In this document: positions 1-12,577 of the stretch, piece after piece
Numbering within the stretch: the first letter of the stretch is position 1
How the letters are laid out: the number at the start of each line of letters is the position of its first letter
NCBI GenBank assembly: GCA_009809945.1
Contig: WTPW01000758.1
Span: 62,001-126,000, forward strand
Direction of reading: 5' to 3'
Length of the DNA stretch: 64,000 bases
From: Gigaspora margarita
Lineage: Eukaryota > Glomeromycota > Glomeromycetes > Diversisporales > Gigasporaceae
Notes under the pieces: generated by a model
The model's input: the letters and a program-made list of their open reading frames with translations, nothing else
Database searches by the model: none
What the model was told of the DNA's origin: nothing
Program-made: the position numbers and the translations under genes

Positions 1-208
1 TAAAACTGGAAACATATTAAAATCTAATATTTCACCATTTTTATTCAAAAATGCTTAACTCGATATGGCTTGTAGTTATTATGATATTTTCAGATCTGTA
101 CTAATTATTTATTTTTATATCAAGTATTATAAATTAAATATCATATACATATAAAATAATCAATAGCTATATAGATTTATTTGATTTACTTCTAATTATA
201 CTGTATTA

Positions 209-358
209 GAAGAGTGACAAAAATTAGGTGATTTTTTAGAAGAAAAGTGTCAAAAATATTGAAATTATATATAGGAACCTAACCAAATCTATATTAAAGA
301 GAGGAGGAGGGGAGTAGGTCTCTAATAAAAAATAATCAGGTGATTAATGACATGGCCC
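209..358 (+). mobile_element. TTA-flanked MITE, copy a
   Basis: A 150-bp element flanked on both sides by TTA (206-208 and 359-361). The left end begins GAAGAGTGACAAAAATTAGG. The right end, read inverted, begins GGGCCATGTCATTAATCACC, so the termini are imperfect inverted repeats sharing a GTGA/ATGTCA then CAGGTGATT-type core. The inside holds a purine-rich run (GAGGAGGAGGGGAG). Three further copies lie at 12330, 51313 and 56041, all 150-153 bp and all between TTA. A TTA target site and G-rich ends are what PIF/Harbinger elements show; the superfamily call is inference. Confidence 0.85.
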
Positions 359-416
359 TTATGATATAATTTATGTTTATCATATTATAATCATAGCACT
401 ATCAGTTAGTATTGTT

Positions 417-520
417 ATTCGAACTGAACTCAGACTCAGACCGGACTGGACTGAACTCAGACCAGACTTGAACAGAGCTATTCATGTCTGTCGGACAGTT
501 CGGACAGTTATATAGCTTAA
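417..520. repeat. short degenerate GAACTCAGAC-type repeat
   Basis: Low-complexity G/C-richer tract of overlapping GAACT, CAGAC and GGACT words, followed by an inverted CTGTCGGACAG / GTTCGGACAG cluster. It is the only such patch in the first kilobase. No gene signal is seen in it, and an antisense reading frame through it is judged fortuitous. Confidence 0.5.
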
Positions 521-1721
521 GCCAAAAATTTAACTGCATCTTAAAGCAAATCACAGATAAAATAATTGATATTTCATAGTAAAGTAAAAATCTCAAATGG
601 CAAAAGATCTCTCATTGAAAATGTCAAGAACAAAAGAATATATAGTGCAACTAGTAAATATGTATAAATGGCTTTAGATAACAGTGTAAATAATTGTTTT
701 TTGTAAGAATAACAGTTTTTTCTTCTTTGCAAAAGTAGGTTCTTGCTTACTTGGAATGGTTAAAATGCAAGAGATCTAGAGCTAAGCAATTAGTGTGAGA
801 AACTATGAATAAATAGTAAATACCAGTTTTTATTTCTGTGTTCTATATTTGAGTTTTTTTTCAAGACAGGAACTAATAATTCTTTCCATTTGCAGATATC
901 TCTTTATTGAAATGGTTAGGATACAGAAAGTGAAGCATTTAGAGATTTGAATTTGGTTAATCTGAAGAAGAATCCTGCAAACTGGATAAATGATAAGTAT
1001 TTTATTTTTATTCTTCTTTCTGAGTTTTTATTTTTTTCAAAAATAAGAATTGAAAATTTTTTTTTTGTAGATCTTTGCTTTGTTAGAGCGGTTGGACGTT
1101 TTCAAGCATATATTCATATAGACACAAGTGATGCTTCAAGTATTTATGTTTTGCTAGATTCACCTTATCTAGATATATTTCGCTTAGACAATTATAACAT
1201 ATACTTTGAAGTAATAACTTTGTAACAATAATAAATCAGATTACAAATACCTGAACTTTACTAAAATATGATGAATCATTTGGTACTAGCTTTATATTGG
1301 TTTAAATTGTCTAAGAATACAATAAATACTTACACAATTATTTTTTTTTAAATCAATAAATAGGTTCTACTTTATTCACTTATAGTTTATATTTAAGATA
1401 TATAGTTTATTATGTATTATATGATATTACTATGGGTTCTTTTACTATGTTTAAACTTAATTAGCAGATACATAGATTAATAGATATTCTTAATGCTTCT
1501 TAATTATTAAATTAGTTATTAAAATTATAGTATAAAATATTTCCAATTTAAAATAAAAAATTACAAAATATAAAAAAAAAATTAACTTACTTTTTTACTC
1601 TATTCCTTAAATTATCTTAATTCTTTCTATGCCAATTTCATATTAACAAATAACAATTTTGAAAATTTCTACTATATTACTTGTTCCAGCAAACTTCTGG
1701 ACTTCATATAAATGCTTTGTG
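521..1721. other. A+T-rich stretch, nothing recognised
   Basis: A+T-rich sequence with short open frames in several phases. The longest open frame (947-1225, plus) has no recognisable domain and a composition typical of random A+T-rich DNA. No TIR pair or TSD was found here. Confidence 0.5.
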
Positions 1722-2085
1722 TTTATCTATTTCGATACCAATTCCTAAATAATGACAATAGCAAACTAGATGCGTTCCATTAGGATTATTGATTGATAAT
1801 GAATGAATGCCTTGTTTTTATTCTTTTTGATATTAATTCTATATTCTAATGTAACAAAACAATTCATTCTATTAAAATTATTAATGTTTGCTGATTTTTG
1901 ATAAATAAATGAATGTCTTGTTTTCATCCTATTCAATACTAATTCCATATTCATAACATAATCAGGCTAGTGCATTTCATTAGAATTATTTATGTTTGCT
2001 GATTTTTGATAATGTATGAATGTCTTGCTTTCATCTTTTTCAACTTAATTCCATATTCATAACATAACCAAGCTGTCTGAATTTT
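1722..2085. repeat. tandem repeat, about 3 units of 107-116 bp
   Basis: Three head-to-tail units, each containing ATGTTTGCTGATTTTTGATA followed by a GAATGYCTTGYTTTCATC-like block and then TTCCATATTCATAACATAA. The GAATGYCTTG word begins near 1804, 1911 and 2027, which gives the period. The units are diverged, so the array is old. Confidence 0.75.
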
Positions 2086-2851
2086 TATGTCTGCCAATTT
2101 TTGGCAATTAAATAAATTACAAAAATAAAATACCATACCGATTTTATATATTTATTATACTTACAGCGATTATACAATATAATCAGCTAGTAAGCTAAAT
2201 TATACTAGTATAATACTTAGCCTATAAATGTAAATATTATCAGAGGCTATGATTAATTTTGTTAATGGTCTTGTTCTTTACAAAAATAGTTGTCAGCAGT
2301 AAGTAATGCATATAGTATATACATATCTAAATGAAGTTCTACTGTCCTCTTTCTGATCCAAATTATTATTACAAAATTAAATATTACTACTTTTCTCCAT
2401 ATTATTCAAGTTTATTCCAACAAAAATCCAAACTTAGCATGGTTTTTTCAGAATATCTTCAAGATAAGATCTAATATAGACAGTCTAGTATTTTTGTAGT
2501 GTATTTAAACTAATGCTCTTTCTCTTTTTATTCCTTTCAATACTCGATAAAATTAATATGAAGTTCTTGTAAAGTGCAATGCTTCTTCTTTTAGTTATGA
2601 TTATTACTAAAATTCAAAATTAATATAGTGTTCTTATAATGCACATCTGCCAATACTTTTTCTTTTTTTTATTCACATTCGTTCTAACTAAAAGCAAACT
2701 TCTTTAGGTGAAGTTGCAACATTGTTAGATTCTAAGACAAAAATATAAAAAATATTTAAAAAAGTAGCTTTAATATACAAGCTTCAAATAAAAATTCTTA
2801 AACTTCTAGGTTTTTTTATTTTTTTAAAAATCATTGATCCCGAAGTGTAGT
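2086..2851. other. A+T-rich stretch, nothing recognised
   Basis: No open frame, RNA gene or terminal repeat could be supported here. A few T-rich words recur but without a regular period. Confidence 0.45.
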
Positions 2852-3386
2852 TGATTAATTGATGATCTGCCAGTCATCGGGTGCATGATCATAGTGTAAC
2901 GTAATGCAAATCACTATGTAAATTACTATATATATGAATGCTATGATCGCCCAAGGAAAAATATTTTTTACTAAGTTAATTGATCTTGTCGACTAATTGA
3001 AAGTTGTAGAGCTCGTCGTTGCAGTTCTAATGGTAGTTAAATCATCCAAATTGGCCCAGTGAAAGCCAAGATAGCTTTAAAAAATGTGTCAACGACTATA
3101 TAAAATCTCTATGTAAACAATATAGAAATTTTATATAGTCGTTGACATGTTTTTTAAAGGTATCTTGGCTTCCACTGGGCCAATTTGGATGATTTAACTA
3201 CCATTAGAACCGCAACGACGAGCTCTACAACTTTCAATTAGTTGACAAGATTCGATTAACTTAGTAAAAAAAAATATTTTTCCTTGGGCGATCGTAGCAT
3301 TCACATATATAGTAATTTACATAATGATCTGTATCATGTTACACTATGATCATGCACTCAATAACTGGCAGATCATCAATTAATCA
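2852..3386. mobile_element. foldback element F1
   Basis: A near-complete 535-bp inverted repeat. The left end TTGATTAATTGATGATCTGC returns inverted at 3365-3386, and the axis is close to 3119. Each arm is about 265 bp with scattered mismatches and small indels. Each arm contains a core beginning AGTTGTAGAGCTC, then a TAATGGTAGTTAAATCATCC word, then TTGGCCCAGTG. The same core occurs in foldbacks at 26766-27380 and 61705-62840, and in weaker form in the arms near 28.2 and 38.7 kb. RNA from it would form a very long hairpin. No coding capacity is seen. Confidence 0.9.
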
Positions 3387-6240
3387 TTTGTATATTTGTT
3401 AAATGCAATCCTATGTTACAAAAGTTAATTTTGTTTGAAAATCATAAATAAGTATTAATCAAAAACTGACTGTACAGAGTAAAGTTGTGAATTTAAAAAA
3501 ATTTTTTTGATATTTTTTTAATTACAAACTCAGATATTAGATAATGTCTGTGTCTGAATATGTCCATATTTAACAAATATTGCACGAACAATATCCAGTA
3601 ACAATCTATTTACTTAGATATAATTTGGACATAGACATTAGACAAGGTTTGAAATTGTTTGAGTCCGCCAATATAGCTCAGACTATGTTCGATGACAATA
3701 CTACTATCAGTTACTTAACAGAGCTATGATTTTAAAAATAAAAACCAGATACATATCAAAACCTGATATATCTCTGGTTTTTATTTAACTATACAGTTCC
3801 TGATATGGCTTTATTCGATCTGTGAGTGTTGAATAAATTTTAATAAATATAAAAGATTTTTGTTTCAGTTAAAAGCCAAATTTATTTTTGAAGATACACT
3901 ATTGTATCTATAGTTATATATAGTAAAAACTAAAAAATTCAAGAATCATATGGTCAAAAATCTTATTAGTAAATGAAATAGACAACTATATAAAAACATG
4001 CAAAAAGTCCTTCAAAAAAAGTATAGTTTATCAAAAATTTTAACATAAAAAATTAATAAATTAGTTATTAATTGTTTATCTTATTATCTGTAATAAATAG
4101 TTTTTGCAAAACACAACTTGGTCAAATTTTTGAAATTAGTTTAGATACAAGAGGTACCTGAATAATATATAGAGGTCATATTTGGGCATTATAGTAATTT
4201 TTTTTTGTTAGCACTTTTATATTGATATATCTCACATTATTAAAATCAATCTTATTTACTATTTTAGAAATATATACTTGTTTACTATAGCATGCTACTA
4301 TTTTTCTAGCTTAAAAGTTGACTCTAAGTAAAGTACACCAAGGTGGGTAAATCTTCAAGACACCTAAGATAATTAAAGTTTCTTTGTAAAGAGTTTTTGT
4401 AGTATTGTGAATAACAGTTAGATTTTGATTATTAAAAAAATTTACTATATTAAGTATAAAAGTATTCCAAACTATAAATTTAAATTATATAAGATTGACA
4501 ATTAGATACATACATAGTAGTTCTTTACAGGCTGGGCTCGAGCTTTAATATTTTTTAGGTTTGGGGCCCATGCTTCCAAATATACATTATGTATAATTTA
4601 AGAAATTTTAGGTAATATATTGATATATATATATATATTAATTAGTTAAAATATTATAAATAAAACTTTTTGTATTTTTGATTAAAGTTAAAAATCAAGT
4701 TCTTTATCAAACTACTTAATGTTTAGTTTTATAATTTTATCAAAACCTGCAAAATGCTAAAAAATATATATATACAAAATTTTTATCACTTGTAAAAGGA
4801 AATATCTCCTGTATATATGTTGTAAGTAGTAACAGAATTTAAATAGATTTGGAATTTTTATATAACACCATCATTTTAGAGTTGATTTTATCATATTTAT
4901 ACTCATATTCTAAACCTAATTTAACTAGGCAATTCCAAATTCTATTTCTACTTACAATCTTCTGTGTACTAACAAAAAATTTTTTGCTAAAATTTGATAT
5001 AATATTAGCTCTTATTTTGGTCTTAAAATGGACCCTAATATAAAGTTTTATTATTTTAAAAATATTATACAAATTCAATAGTATAAATCATCTAAGATCT
5101 ATTAAAGTCAAGTTTTATTGCATTAGAGATTTGAACTATTATTTGTTTAACTATCTAATTGTTTATTTATTTTATACAATTAAATGAGTAAACAATTTTG
5201 TAAACAATTAAAAACTATTAACTTATTTGCTTACTTGTTTTTTAAATTTTATATAGTTAATCTCATTTAATGCCTCATATAGAGACAAACAAATTTGCAT
5301 GTTATAACAGGTATATAAATAAATAATTAAACATAATTATATGATTAATAAATAATTATGTAATTATGATTAACTATTTAAATAATATGATTATACAAGT
5401 AATTAATTATGCAATAAACTTTATCGTGGTTTCAAATCATATATTGCATATTGATTTACATATTTGTATAAATCATATTCTTGAATTCTTGATACCTTTA
5501 TATAAAAAACCTATCTGATTTGTTTTTAACATTTCTCTAAATTTGGATTTTTTTTTTTTTTTTAGAGATATCTAATATAAATTACATATACAAGTACCAA
5601 AATTTTTGTCACTTTTCAAATTGTTTCTCAATATGATAACATTACTTTTAGAACTATATTTTATAATATTTTATAATCTCTGAAATAATTTTAATACCTA
5701 TTTATATATATATATGTAAATTGAAAATGGTATAAAAATATCATTCTTGTAGAGCAAACCAGATCTTTATTTTCGCAATAAAAGATTTATAACAAACTCC
5801 TTTTAATGTTAAATGCTAAAGAGCAAATGTTACTAATTCTTTTAAAATACTATTCTAAGATAATCAAGACTATTATTTAATTATCCCTAAAGATTATTTA
5901 TATTATGGGTTGGCTTCTTTTATTAAAAGATACTAGAATATGTGGGACTAGCAAACCATATTCAAGATAAAAGATGAGTTACTAAAAATTATTTATATTA
6001 CAGAATCAAAAATTGAAATCCTTTCATTAAAAAAATACTGGAATATATGGCACTGACCAAAACCATATTCAAGAGTTACTGAAAAATTGGTAACTGATAA
6101 AATAAGAGTAAATATTATTACATATTCTTTAATAATGATGCTTTGTCCAAACCTTAAAAATTTATATATTAATAATCTTATTTGTAATTAATTAAGATTT
6201 GAAAAGCTTTATAAAAAAACTTTTATTACCTTAATAATAT
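3387..6240. other. A+T-rich intergenic stretch with small inverted repeats
   Basis: No gene is supported. A small TIR pair (TTAGATAATGTCTGTGTC near 3538, returning inverted near 3642) and a hairpin at about 3743-3776 (AAAACCAGA ... TCTGGTTTT) are visible. The rest is A+T-rich with simple TATA runs near 4620, 4760 and 5705. Opposed short open frames around 4840-5078 are shadows of each other and have no recognisable domain. Confidence 0.45.
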
Positions 6241-6241
6241 A

Positions 6242-7192
6242 GGCCGGTGCGAAAATGTAGATATACAAAAACTAAAAGTTATTTTGTCTATATATAAATG
6301 TTCTTCAGTTTCAACTATTTATTTATAATTTTTTATACCTAATAAAGAAAGACCTAAGCTACATTTTGATATAATTTTTATTATCATTTTATAATAAGTT
6401 TATTTTATAATAAATTTTGTAAAAAATTTTATTTTTTAAAAAAAAAAAAATTTTTTTTTAAAAAAATATATTTTCACTACCAATATGCAACTTTATAAGC
6501 TTGTACTATGCAACTACATTGCCATATATATGCTAAATATACAGTTAAAATTTTAACTTAATTGGATTAGTAGTTGTTAAAATATAGATTAAAAACTAAT
6601 TTATTTTAATAAAGTTTTATATATAACTATATATAGTAATTATTATTAAATATTTAAAAATTTATATTTTAACAACTACTGATTCAATTAAGCTAAAAGT
6701 TTAACTATATATTTAGCATATATATAACAATATACTTGTACAATAAAAGCTTACAAAATTGTAAATTAGTAACAAAAATATAGTTATTTTTAAAAGGTAT
6801 TTTTTTGCTTTTTTTAAAAAAAATACTTAATTTTAAAAGTATTATTATACAACAATTTATATATAAAAAGATAATAAATTTTATATTAATAGATAGCTTA
6901 GAACTTGGTTTATTTAGTACAAAAAAATTATAAATAGATAATTAAAAATTAAAAAACTTTTATATATAGATAAATTAATTATTTAATTTTAATTTATTCA
7001 TATTTTTGCATTTTACAAATTGAAAAAATAAGTCATTAATAAAAATTTTTACAGAAATAAAATTTTTTAGTAAAATTTACATTAAAATAAATCTGCAGAC
7101 CTGAGTAATAAAAAAATGCATTTAACACTTATATTAAATTTCAAATTTTTTTTTATTATAAGATATGTCGTGTATTTATATTTTTGCACCAG
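6242..7192. mobile_element. TIR/foldback element, ends CYGGTGCRAAAAT
   Basis: About 950 bp between inverted ends CCGGTGCGAAAATGTAGATA (left) and, inverted, CTGGTGCAAAAATATAAATA (right). A second, inner inverted repeat of about 100 bp per arm lies at roughly 6496-6600 and 6658-6755, sharing TTTAACAACTACT and AGCATATATAT words. The centre is extremely A+T rich. No transposase frame is seen, so it would be non-autonomous. Confidence 0.7.
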
Positions 7193-7577
7193 ACTATGTC
7201 TGTGTGTTCACAAATTATGAACTTTGAAGGGAATAATTAGGTAGTAGGTTGCATTGTTTTATTTGGCCTCATATCTATTATATTATTGATGAGATAATAG
7301 TTGAACTAAAAATTTTTATTAGTAACAATCCTACTACTTTTTAATCTTAAACTGAAGGGATTTGGAACTGAAAAAATAAAAAATTAGTGAAGGCACTTTG
7401 TCTTGTATACTTTAGATATTCATAATAATAGGATTAATACTAAAAATATTAGAAGAATTTTTTAAAAAGAATACTACATTAATTTCTCTAACTTTTAACG
7501 AAAATTATCTCAAGTTAGATGTTCTCATCATTCTTTGTATTCTTTCTATTAGATTATAAAATCCTGGATTTGTAATA
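7193..7577. other. A+T-rich spacer, nothing recognised
   Basis: No frame, RNA gene or repeat could be supported between the 6.2-kb element and the MITE that starts at 7578. Confidence 0.4.
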
Positions 7578-7893
7578 GTAATACTACTGAAATTCATTTT
7601 TGAAAAAGACCTATTTCGTCTTTATTAGAGAAAATTAAAATTTTTTATAAGGAAGAGCAAATAAAATTTATATAGATATGTTTTTTATAATTTCATCTAT
7701 TCAAAAAAAGTATCAAATAGTTGCAGGTATGGCAGCTAGTGTAGGACCTTCGGGTGGCTACTTAAATAGGCAACCAAAATTGCAGGTGTGGCTAGTTGTA
7801 CTCTCATCAATATAACAAATGTCGGTATCCCCCAAGTGGAATACCAACGGCTCTAATATCTTGAATAAAAATTTCCAGTCCCAAAGATGGACA

Positions 7894-7929
<36 letters not shown>

Positions 7930-8032
7930 TCAAATAATTTTATTTTTCAAGTAAAATAGATCAAAAACAATTTCGTTTTCAAATTTTAATTTCAGGTTTT
8001 AGAACCTGAAATAATTTCATTCTCATATATAG
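7578..8032 (+). mobile_element. 238-bp MITE family, copy A (split by a SINE)
   Basis: Flanked by the 9-bp direct repeat TTTGTAATA (7569-7577 and 8033-8041). It starts GTAATACTACTGAAATT and ends CATATATAG. After removing the SINE and one of its TSDs (217 bp) its length is 238 bp, exactly that of copy B at 58509-58746. It contains a hairpin (7989-8012, ATTTCAGGTT / AACCTGAAAT). The termini are not clear inverted repeats. A 9-bp TSD suits Mutator-like elements, but that assignment is inference. Confidence 0.88.
7720..7919 (+). mobile_element. 5'-truncated SINE, copy S4
   Basis: A 200-bp insertion ending in a long A run and flanked by a direct repeat A(6-7)GTATCAAATA (7703-7719 and 7920-7936). 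Its sequence matches, in the opposite sense, the 3' halves of the SINEs at 15171 and 52477 (shared words GGTATGGCAGCTAGTGTAG, GTGGCTAGTTGTA, TTGAATAAAAA). The tRNA-like head is absent, as expected for 5' truncation. Copy B of the host MITE has the uninterrupted site, which proves insertion. Confidence 0.9.
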
Positions 8033-8184
8033 TTTGTAATAATTATTTGTTAAAGATTTTGCACTCATTTTCAAAGTAATAATTTCTAAATTTCAATATA
8101 TTGTAAATAGTTTAATAAATTACAAGAAATAGCAAGCACTTTTATTTATGAAGTTCTAAACTATGAAAAAGGCTTAATAAATAA

Positions 8185-8370
8185 AGTTCAGATTCAGCTT
8201 CTTTCTCTACCTCTACTAATGTAGGATTAGTAGAAGCAATTTTAAAGAACACTATAATAATTTTTCTGAATCTTGGTAATACTTATCTTGGAACAGAAAG
8301 AGGAAAAGCATTGGCAGATGCACTTTACAAGAACACCATCTTGACCTTCTTGATTATTAAATCTAATTAA
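8185..8370 (+). pseudogene. leucine-rich repeat protein fragment (RI-type)
   Basis: An open segment of 61 codons, closed by TAA at 8368, reads as about two ribonuclease-inhibitor-type LRR units: VEAILKNTIIIFLNLGN, then YLGTERGKALADALYKNT, then ILTFL. The pattern (alternating L positions, N..LG.E.GKALA.AL..NT) is the classic RI-like LRR consensus. There is no start codon, no further repeats, and a stop (TAA 8182-8184) just upstream, so this is debris of a larger gene. Glomeromycotina carry large families of such LRR proteins (known). The original role cannot be inferred from two repeats. Confidence 0.7.
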
Positions 8371-10267
8371 CTTAATAAGGATCTATTTAGCAAAACTATC
8401 GAAATATTCAAGACTGTAAATATTCTTGTATAAAGAAGCCAAAAACTTTGAAGTATATTGTTGAGTGTAAGGTTCTATTAAATATCTAAAATATTATAAA
8501 AAAGAAATTACAAGCTCTTTAAATGGTCAAGGGCAAAAAGGTGCTGCATGAAGTATCCTATGACCATGAGCTATACTGGATCATGTCAGGTTGGATAGGG
8601 TATCAAATATCTTATAAAGATTTTTTGATGATCATTATTCTTAATTAATATAACAATAATTATATATAATATATAATAGAATATTTATTAAACTCAAATT
8701 ATTTATTTTAAAAACAGTATTTAATATTTTTAAACTGATGACAAATATATACTAGTAGTCTTATTAAGTCTTAAGGATCTAGTTTTTTTTAAAAAACAAA
8801 CTGAATCTATTTTTTGGAGCATAATTTGAATTTATCAGTCCTTTAAGAAATAGTTTTTAAATTTTAATTTACAGATAATCAAAGCAAATTTGGCATACCT
8901 ATATTTAAAAAAAACTTAGTATTTTTCTTAAATATTGTTTTATTTTATGTTTAATGCTTCTAACTTATAAGATTACCTATATCGATAAATTTATCAATAT
9001 AAAGAAATGAATTTTTTCAGATATTCTAATACTTGATTATCTAAAATTCTAAATTTTTGTTTTATTTATTTCATTTTTATAATAATTTAAATTAAAAATT
9101 AAATTGATAAATCAAGAAAGAATTTTATGCTACAATTATTATTACCTCTAGTTGTTTTAATAATCTTTAATACTCTAAATGCCCAATATATATATTTCTC
9201 AAAAATACCAAACAATGAATTTATGAGTGCGTTATTCGGCATATGTATCATCTTTTGTTCTATTATAACTTTTGGTTTCTTTAGCTAAAAATTAACACAT
9301 ATATGAAGTTTATAAAATATAAATTATGTTAATAGCCAATACAACTAAACAGTTGAATTTATCGATAACTATAGACTGACCAAGCAAAACGTAAGTACTA
9401 TGATTTTTATTTTTTTTCAAAAACCTTATTGTTTTTTCAGGGTTTGCTACTAATAGTATTCTTTCACATAACTTTTTACTATAATTAGCATTTTATGTTG
9501 GGCCTAATATTGAAATTTCTTATGTTTCTGGAGATGACAGCAGTTTTCACTATTCAGAGAAGAAAAACTGTTAACACAACTCCATACATACATACAGAAA
9601 AAAAAACTTTTTAGTCCTTATTTAAAGTCGTGCCCATGTTATCATGAAGGGTTCTCCTTGTTATCGCTTCTTAATCCTGCACAACTATCATGACCAACTA
9701 TTTCCATTAAAAATAATTTTCTAAAATTTTAGCTTTTTATATGATGACATTTTTTAAAACTTCTTTACACCTTGCTGAGAACCAGAATCAGACAAAGCAT
9801 CAGGATATGTTCATGATTGTTTTAGATAGTACCAATTTTGTTGTATTTTTACAGTTAAGTTATTTCAAGAATGCTTTTAATTTGCTGTATATATCCAATT
9901 TAATCTATATCGTGTTTGTAACCCTTGTGCTTGTAGAAGCTATAATCATAATTTTTATAATTAAAATAACCAGAACTATAATTACTGCATTTGCATTGTG
10001 TTTGTAGTTCTTGTGCTTGTAATCATAATCATAGTTAACATATAGCTAATCATTTATTGTTAATGATTAACTGTTTCATATACTAAGCTAAAAAATGTAT
10101 GTATAGTGATAGTCACATTCATATTTAAACTTTGCCTTTAGAATATTAAAAATTAAAACATATAATTATATTTAAACTAGTAAGAAATTTCAAAATATAT
10201 TTCTTTACTGTTTTAAGACCATATTGATTCTCTTTAAGTTGTGAACATATTTTATTAATGTTCAATG
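8371..10267. other. A+T-rich stretch, nothing firm
   Basis: No gene is supported. An open frame at 9741-10007 is hydrophobic but lacks homology features. It overlaps a local duplication of a GTTTGTA..CTTGTGCTTGTA word (about 9909 and 10000), which points to repeat rather than coding origin. Confidence 0.45.
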
Positions 10268-10552
10268 TAGTGATCCAAATCGTTAGTTAAAAAACCAACT
10301 AGTTGACAACTAGTTGACTAATCGATTAGAAATTTTTTAACCAACTAATCGTTAGTTGATTATCTGCATAATAAATTTAAGACATAGAATTTTTTTAGCC
10401 AATTAGAATAGTTTAAAATAATACAGAATGCACGTGATTATTTATTATACCAATCAAATTTATTAAAAACATGTGACTATTAGTTGCAACTAATTGACAA
10501 CTAAGTTGACAACTAATCGATTAGAAAATTTTAATCAACTCAGAACACTAGT
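10268..10552. mobile_element. MITE with TAGTGWTC ends
   Basis: About 285 bp. The left end is TAGTGATCCAAATC and the right end, inverted, is TAGTGTTCTGAGTTG. Both subterminal regions repeat GTTGACAACTA and the block CTAATCGATTAGAAA (near 10317 and 10512), so each end carries arrays of TAGTTGAC-type words. No frame is seen inside. The boundary is approximate because the inverted repeats are imperfect. Confidence 0.65.
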
Positions 10553-10724
10553 TCAATATATTAAATGTACCTTACTCCATGGAATTTCAGAAAGCTATAT
10601 GAGAAAAGTATAAACTATTTGATATTCAGTTTGTATCAGATGCATGTGTTTAAGTTGCTTTAATTCTCGCTAAGTTGCTTAATCTGCTATTGTGATTTTT
10701 TGTAAATAATAATAGAATATAATA

Positions 10725-10929
10725 CCGTACAGCGTGAACTATAGTACCCCAGGTACGTTACATTCCACAGGCAAATTCCAAGTTAGTACCCGGGTACTAT
10801 GCTAAGCGATTTTTCATATGAAAAATGTTTTTACATATGATATACCCCCCGGGTATTTTATATTCCACCATATAATTTTTTTGAGGAGGGTACTTTGATA
10901 TGGGGGGTACTATAGTCCGCGCTGTATGG
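10725..10929. mobile_element. TA-flanked MITE, ends CCRTACAGCG
   Basis: 205 bp between TA dinucleotides (10723-10724 and 10930-10931). Inverted ends are CCGTACAGCGTGAACTATAG and CCATACAGCGCGGACTATAG, continuing into AGTACCCC, about 29 bp with few mismatches. The inside repeats TACCCGGGTA-like and ATTCCAC words and is more G+C rich than its surroundings. A TA target and these ends suggest a Tc1/mariner-type non-autonomous element (inference). Confidence 0.85.
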
Positions 10930-10931
10930 TA

Positions 10932-11897
10932 TATAAATATTATTTATTAAAAAAATATTTTTTTAAATAAATTTAGTTTATTTTTTAAAAATGCCTAGAG
11001 TGTTTAAAAGATGACTAATGACGTCTTTGCTATTGACCAATGCAAATTAAATAGGAGTAAATAGTATAAGTTTAAGTAAAACTTTACTTTTTTATCATAT
11101 ATTATATAGCTATACAATAGAATTTAAAAGATAAAGATAGAGGCTAGAAGACATTAGCTACATTAAAACCACCCAAAAGAAAACAAACATTTATTAAAGT
11201 TTTGATACTGCTTTTCTCAATTATGTTCAATTCTAAAAATCATAAAGTCTTCAGGATCTTTATAAGTCATTGATTCAAGTCGCAAATTAAAATGTCTCAA
11301 AGTAGGTACGAAAACAAACTCTATAGTTACCCTTGTTTTGTATACTAATAACAATAATAATAATAAATAGATGCGCCTTCTTTAATTCAAAAAAGTAGTA
11401 TGGCTAAGATTTATGGATATCTTTTATTATTGCTTTTTTTTTTGCTTTAATAGTCTCTAGAAAGTCAAATAGATTGAAGAAAGTTTATTTTTTATAATAA
11501 AAGTGCAAAATAGAAAGCAATCAAACCTTACTAATACCAACTAAAAGTAACTCACATTTAGTGCTCACAAAATATTAACAAAGATTGTAAGAATCTATAT
11601 TTAAAAGGTACAAGTTATTAAGATACTTAAGAGTAAATGCATTTAGAGTGCAACAGATTTAAAAGTCAGTAAATATAATACATCTAAAGCTGTTTCCAAT
11701 TAAACTAATTAAAATTCAGAATCTAGTGCAATAAATTTTGACTAAAATGATATTCATTAATTGTTTACTTTTTCTGACCTAATTTTCTATATATATATCA
11801 GATAAAATACAAATATGTATATACATACCAATTATATAACAGATAATTCATGACCTAATATTTCCAACTACCCTAATATGTTCCTAAAGCATGTCCA
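10932..11897. other. A+T-rich stretch, nothing recognised
   Basis: No supported gene, RNA or terminal repeat. Short ATA/AAT microsatellite at about 11347-11370. Confidence 0.45.
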
Positions 11898-12303
11898 TAA
11901 TCTGACAGGTTAAGCCACTAATTTACACGATTCGTAATATTGGCCTAAAATTTTGAATTAATAACTAAAAATGAAGTGATGCTGAAAATATCGTTCTCTT
12001 TTATTTCTTAATTCTGATTTATGAGTTTTTTTCTAATATCTAAATCTGTATAACCTGCAAGGCACTTGAAGGTCCTTTTATATTAAAAAAAATTTTTTTA
12101 TAACTTTATTAAAAAAAAATTGTTCTCTTTTAAGCCTTATTAGAAGTCAACAGGATTATTTAAACTTTTAATATAAACACTTTTCTTATGTTAGATAAAA
12201 AAATCAATAAATATTTAAATATGATCAAGCCTTTTCAAATTACTAAAAATATTCATCATAGTCGAACAGTAATTGAATCAGTGGCTTAACCTGTCACAGA
12301 TTA
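11898..12303. mobile_element. MITE with 24-bp TIRs (CAGGTTAAGCCAC)
   Basis: About 406 bp. The left end is TAATCTGACAGGTTAAGCCA. The right end, read inverted, is TAATCTGTGACAGGTTAAGC, continuing CACTGATT. The interior is A+T rich without a frame. It ends only 27 bp before the TTA-flanked MITE at 12330, so the region is a cluster of independent insertions. Confidence 0.8.
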
Positions 12304-12329
12304 CAGAGATGCAACCCTAAAAAGAATTA

Positions 12330-12480
12330 GAGGAGTGACAAAAATCAGGTAATTTTTTAGAGAGGGAGGGGGTAAAAAATGTTGAAATTATATATAGAAC
12401 CTGACCAAATTTATATTAAAGAGGAGGAGAGAAGAGTAGGCCTCTAATAAAAAATAATCAGGTGATTAATGACATGGCCC
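12330..12480 (+). mobile_element. TTA-flanked MITE, copy b
   Basis: 151 bp between TTA at 12327-12329 and 12481-12483. It is the same element as at 209, with a left end GAGGAGTGACAAAAATCAGG and the right half nearly identical (TAATCAGGTGATTAATGACA). Orientation is the same as copy a. Confidence 0.9.
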
Positions 12481-12577
12481 TTACGTATCTGAGTTTAAAT
12501 TTCTCTGAACAAAAAGGTTCATTTTCAAAATCACAAGTATATAAATTCTATATTCTTTATTATGCTTTGCTAAATAG

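Noticed and set aside
947-1225. 92-codon plus-strand gene
   Set aside because: A+T-driven composition, no domain, and no neighbouring exon-like segments.
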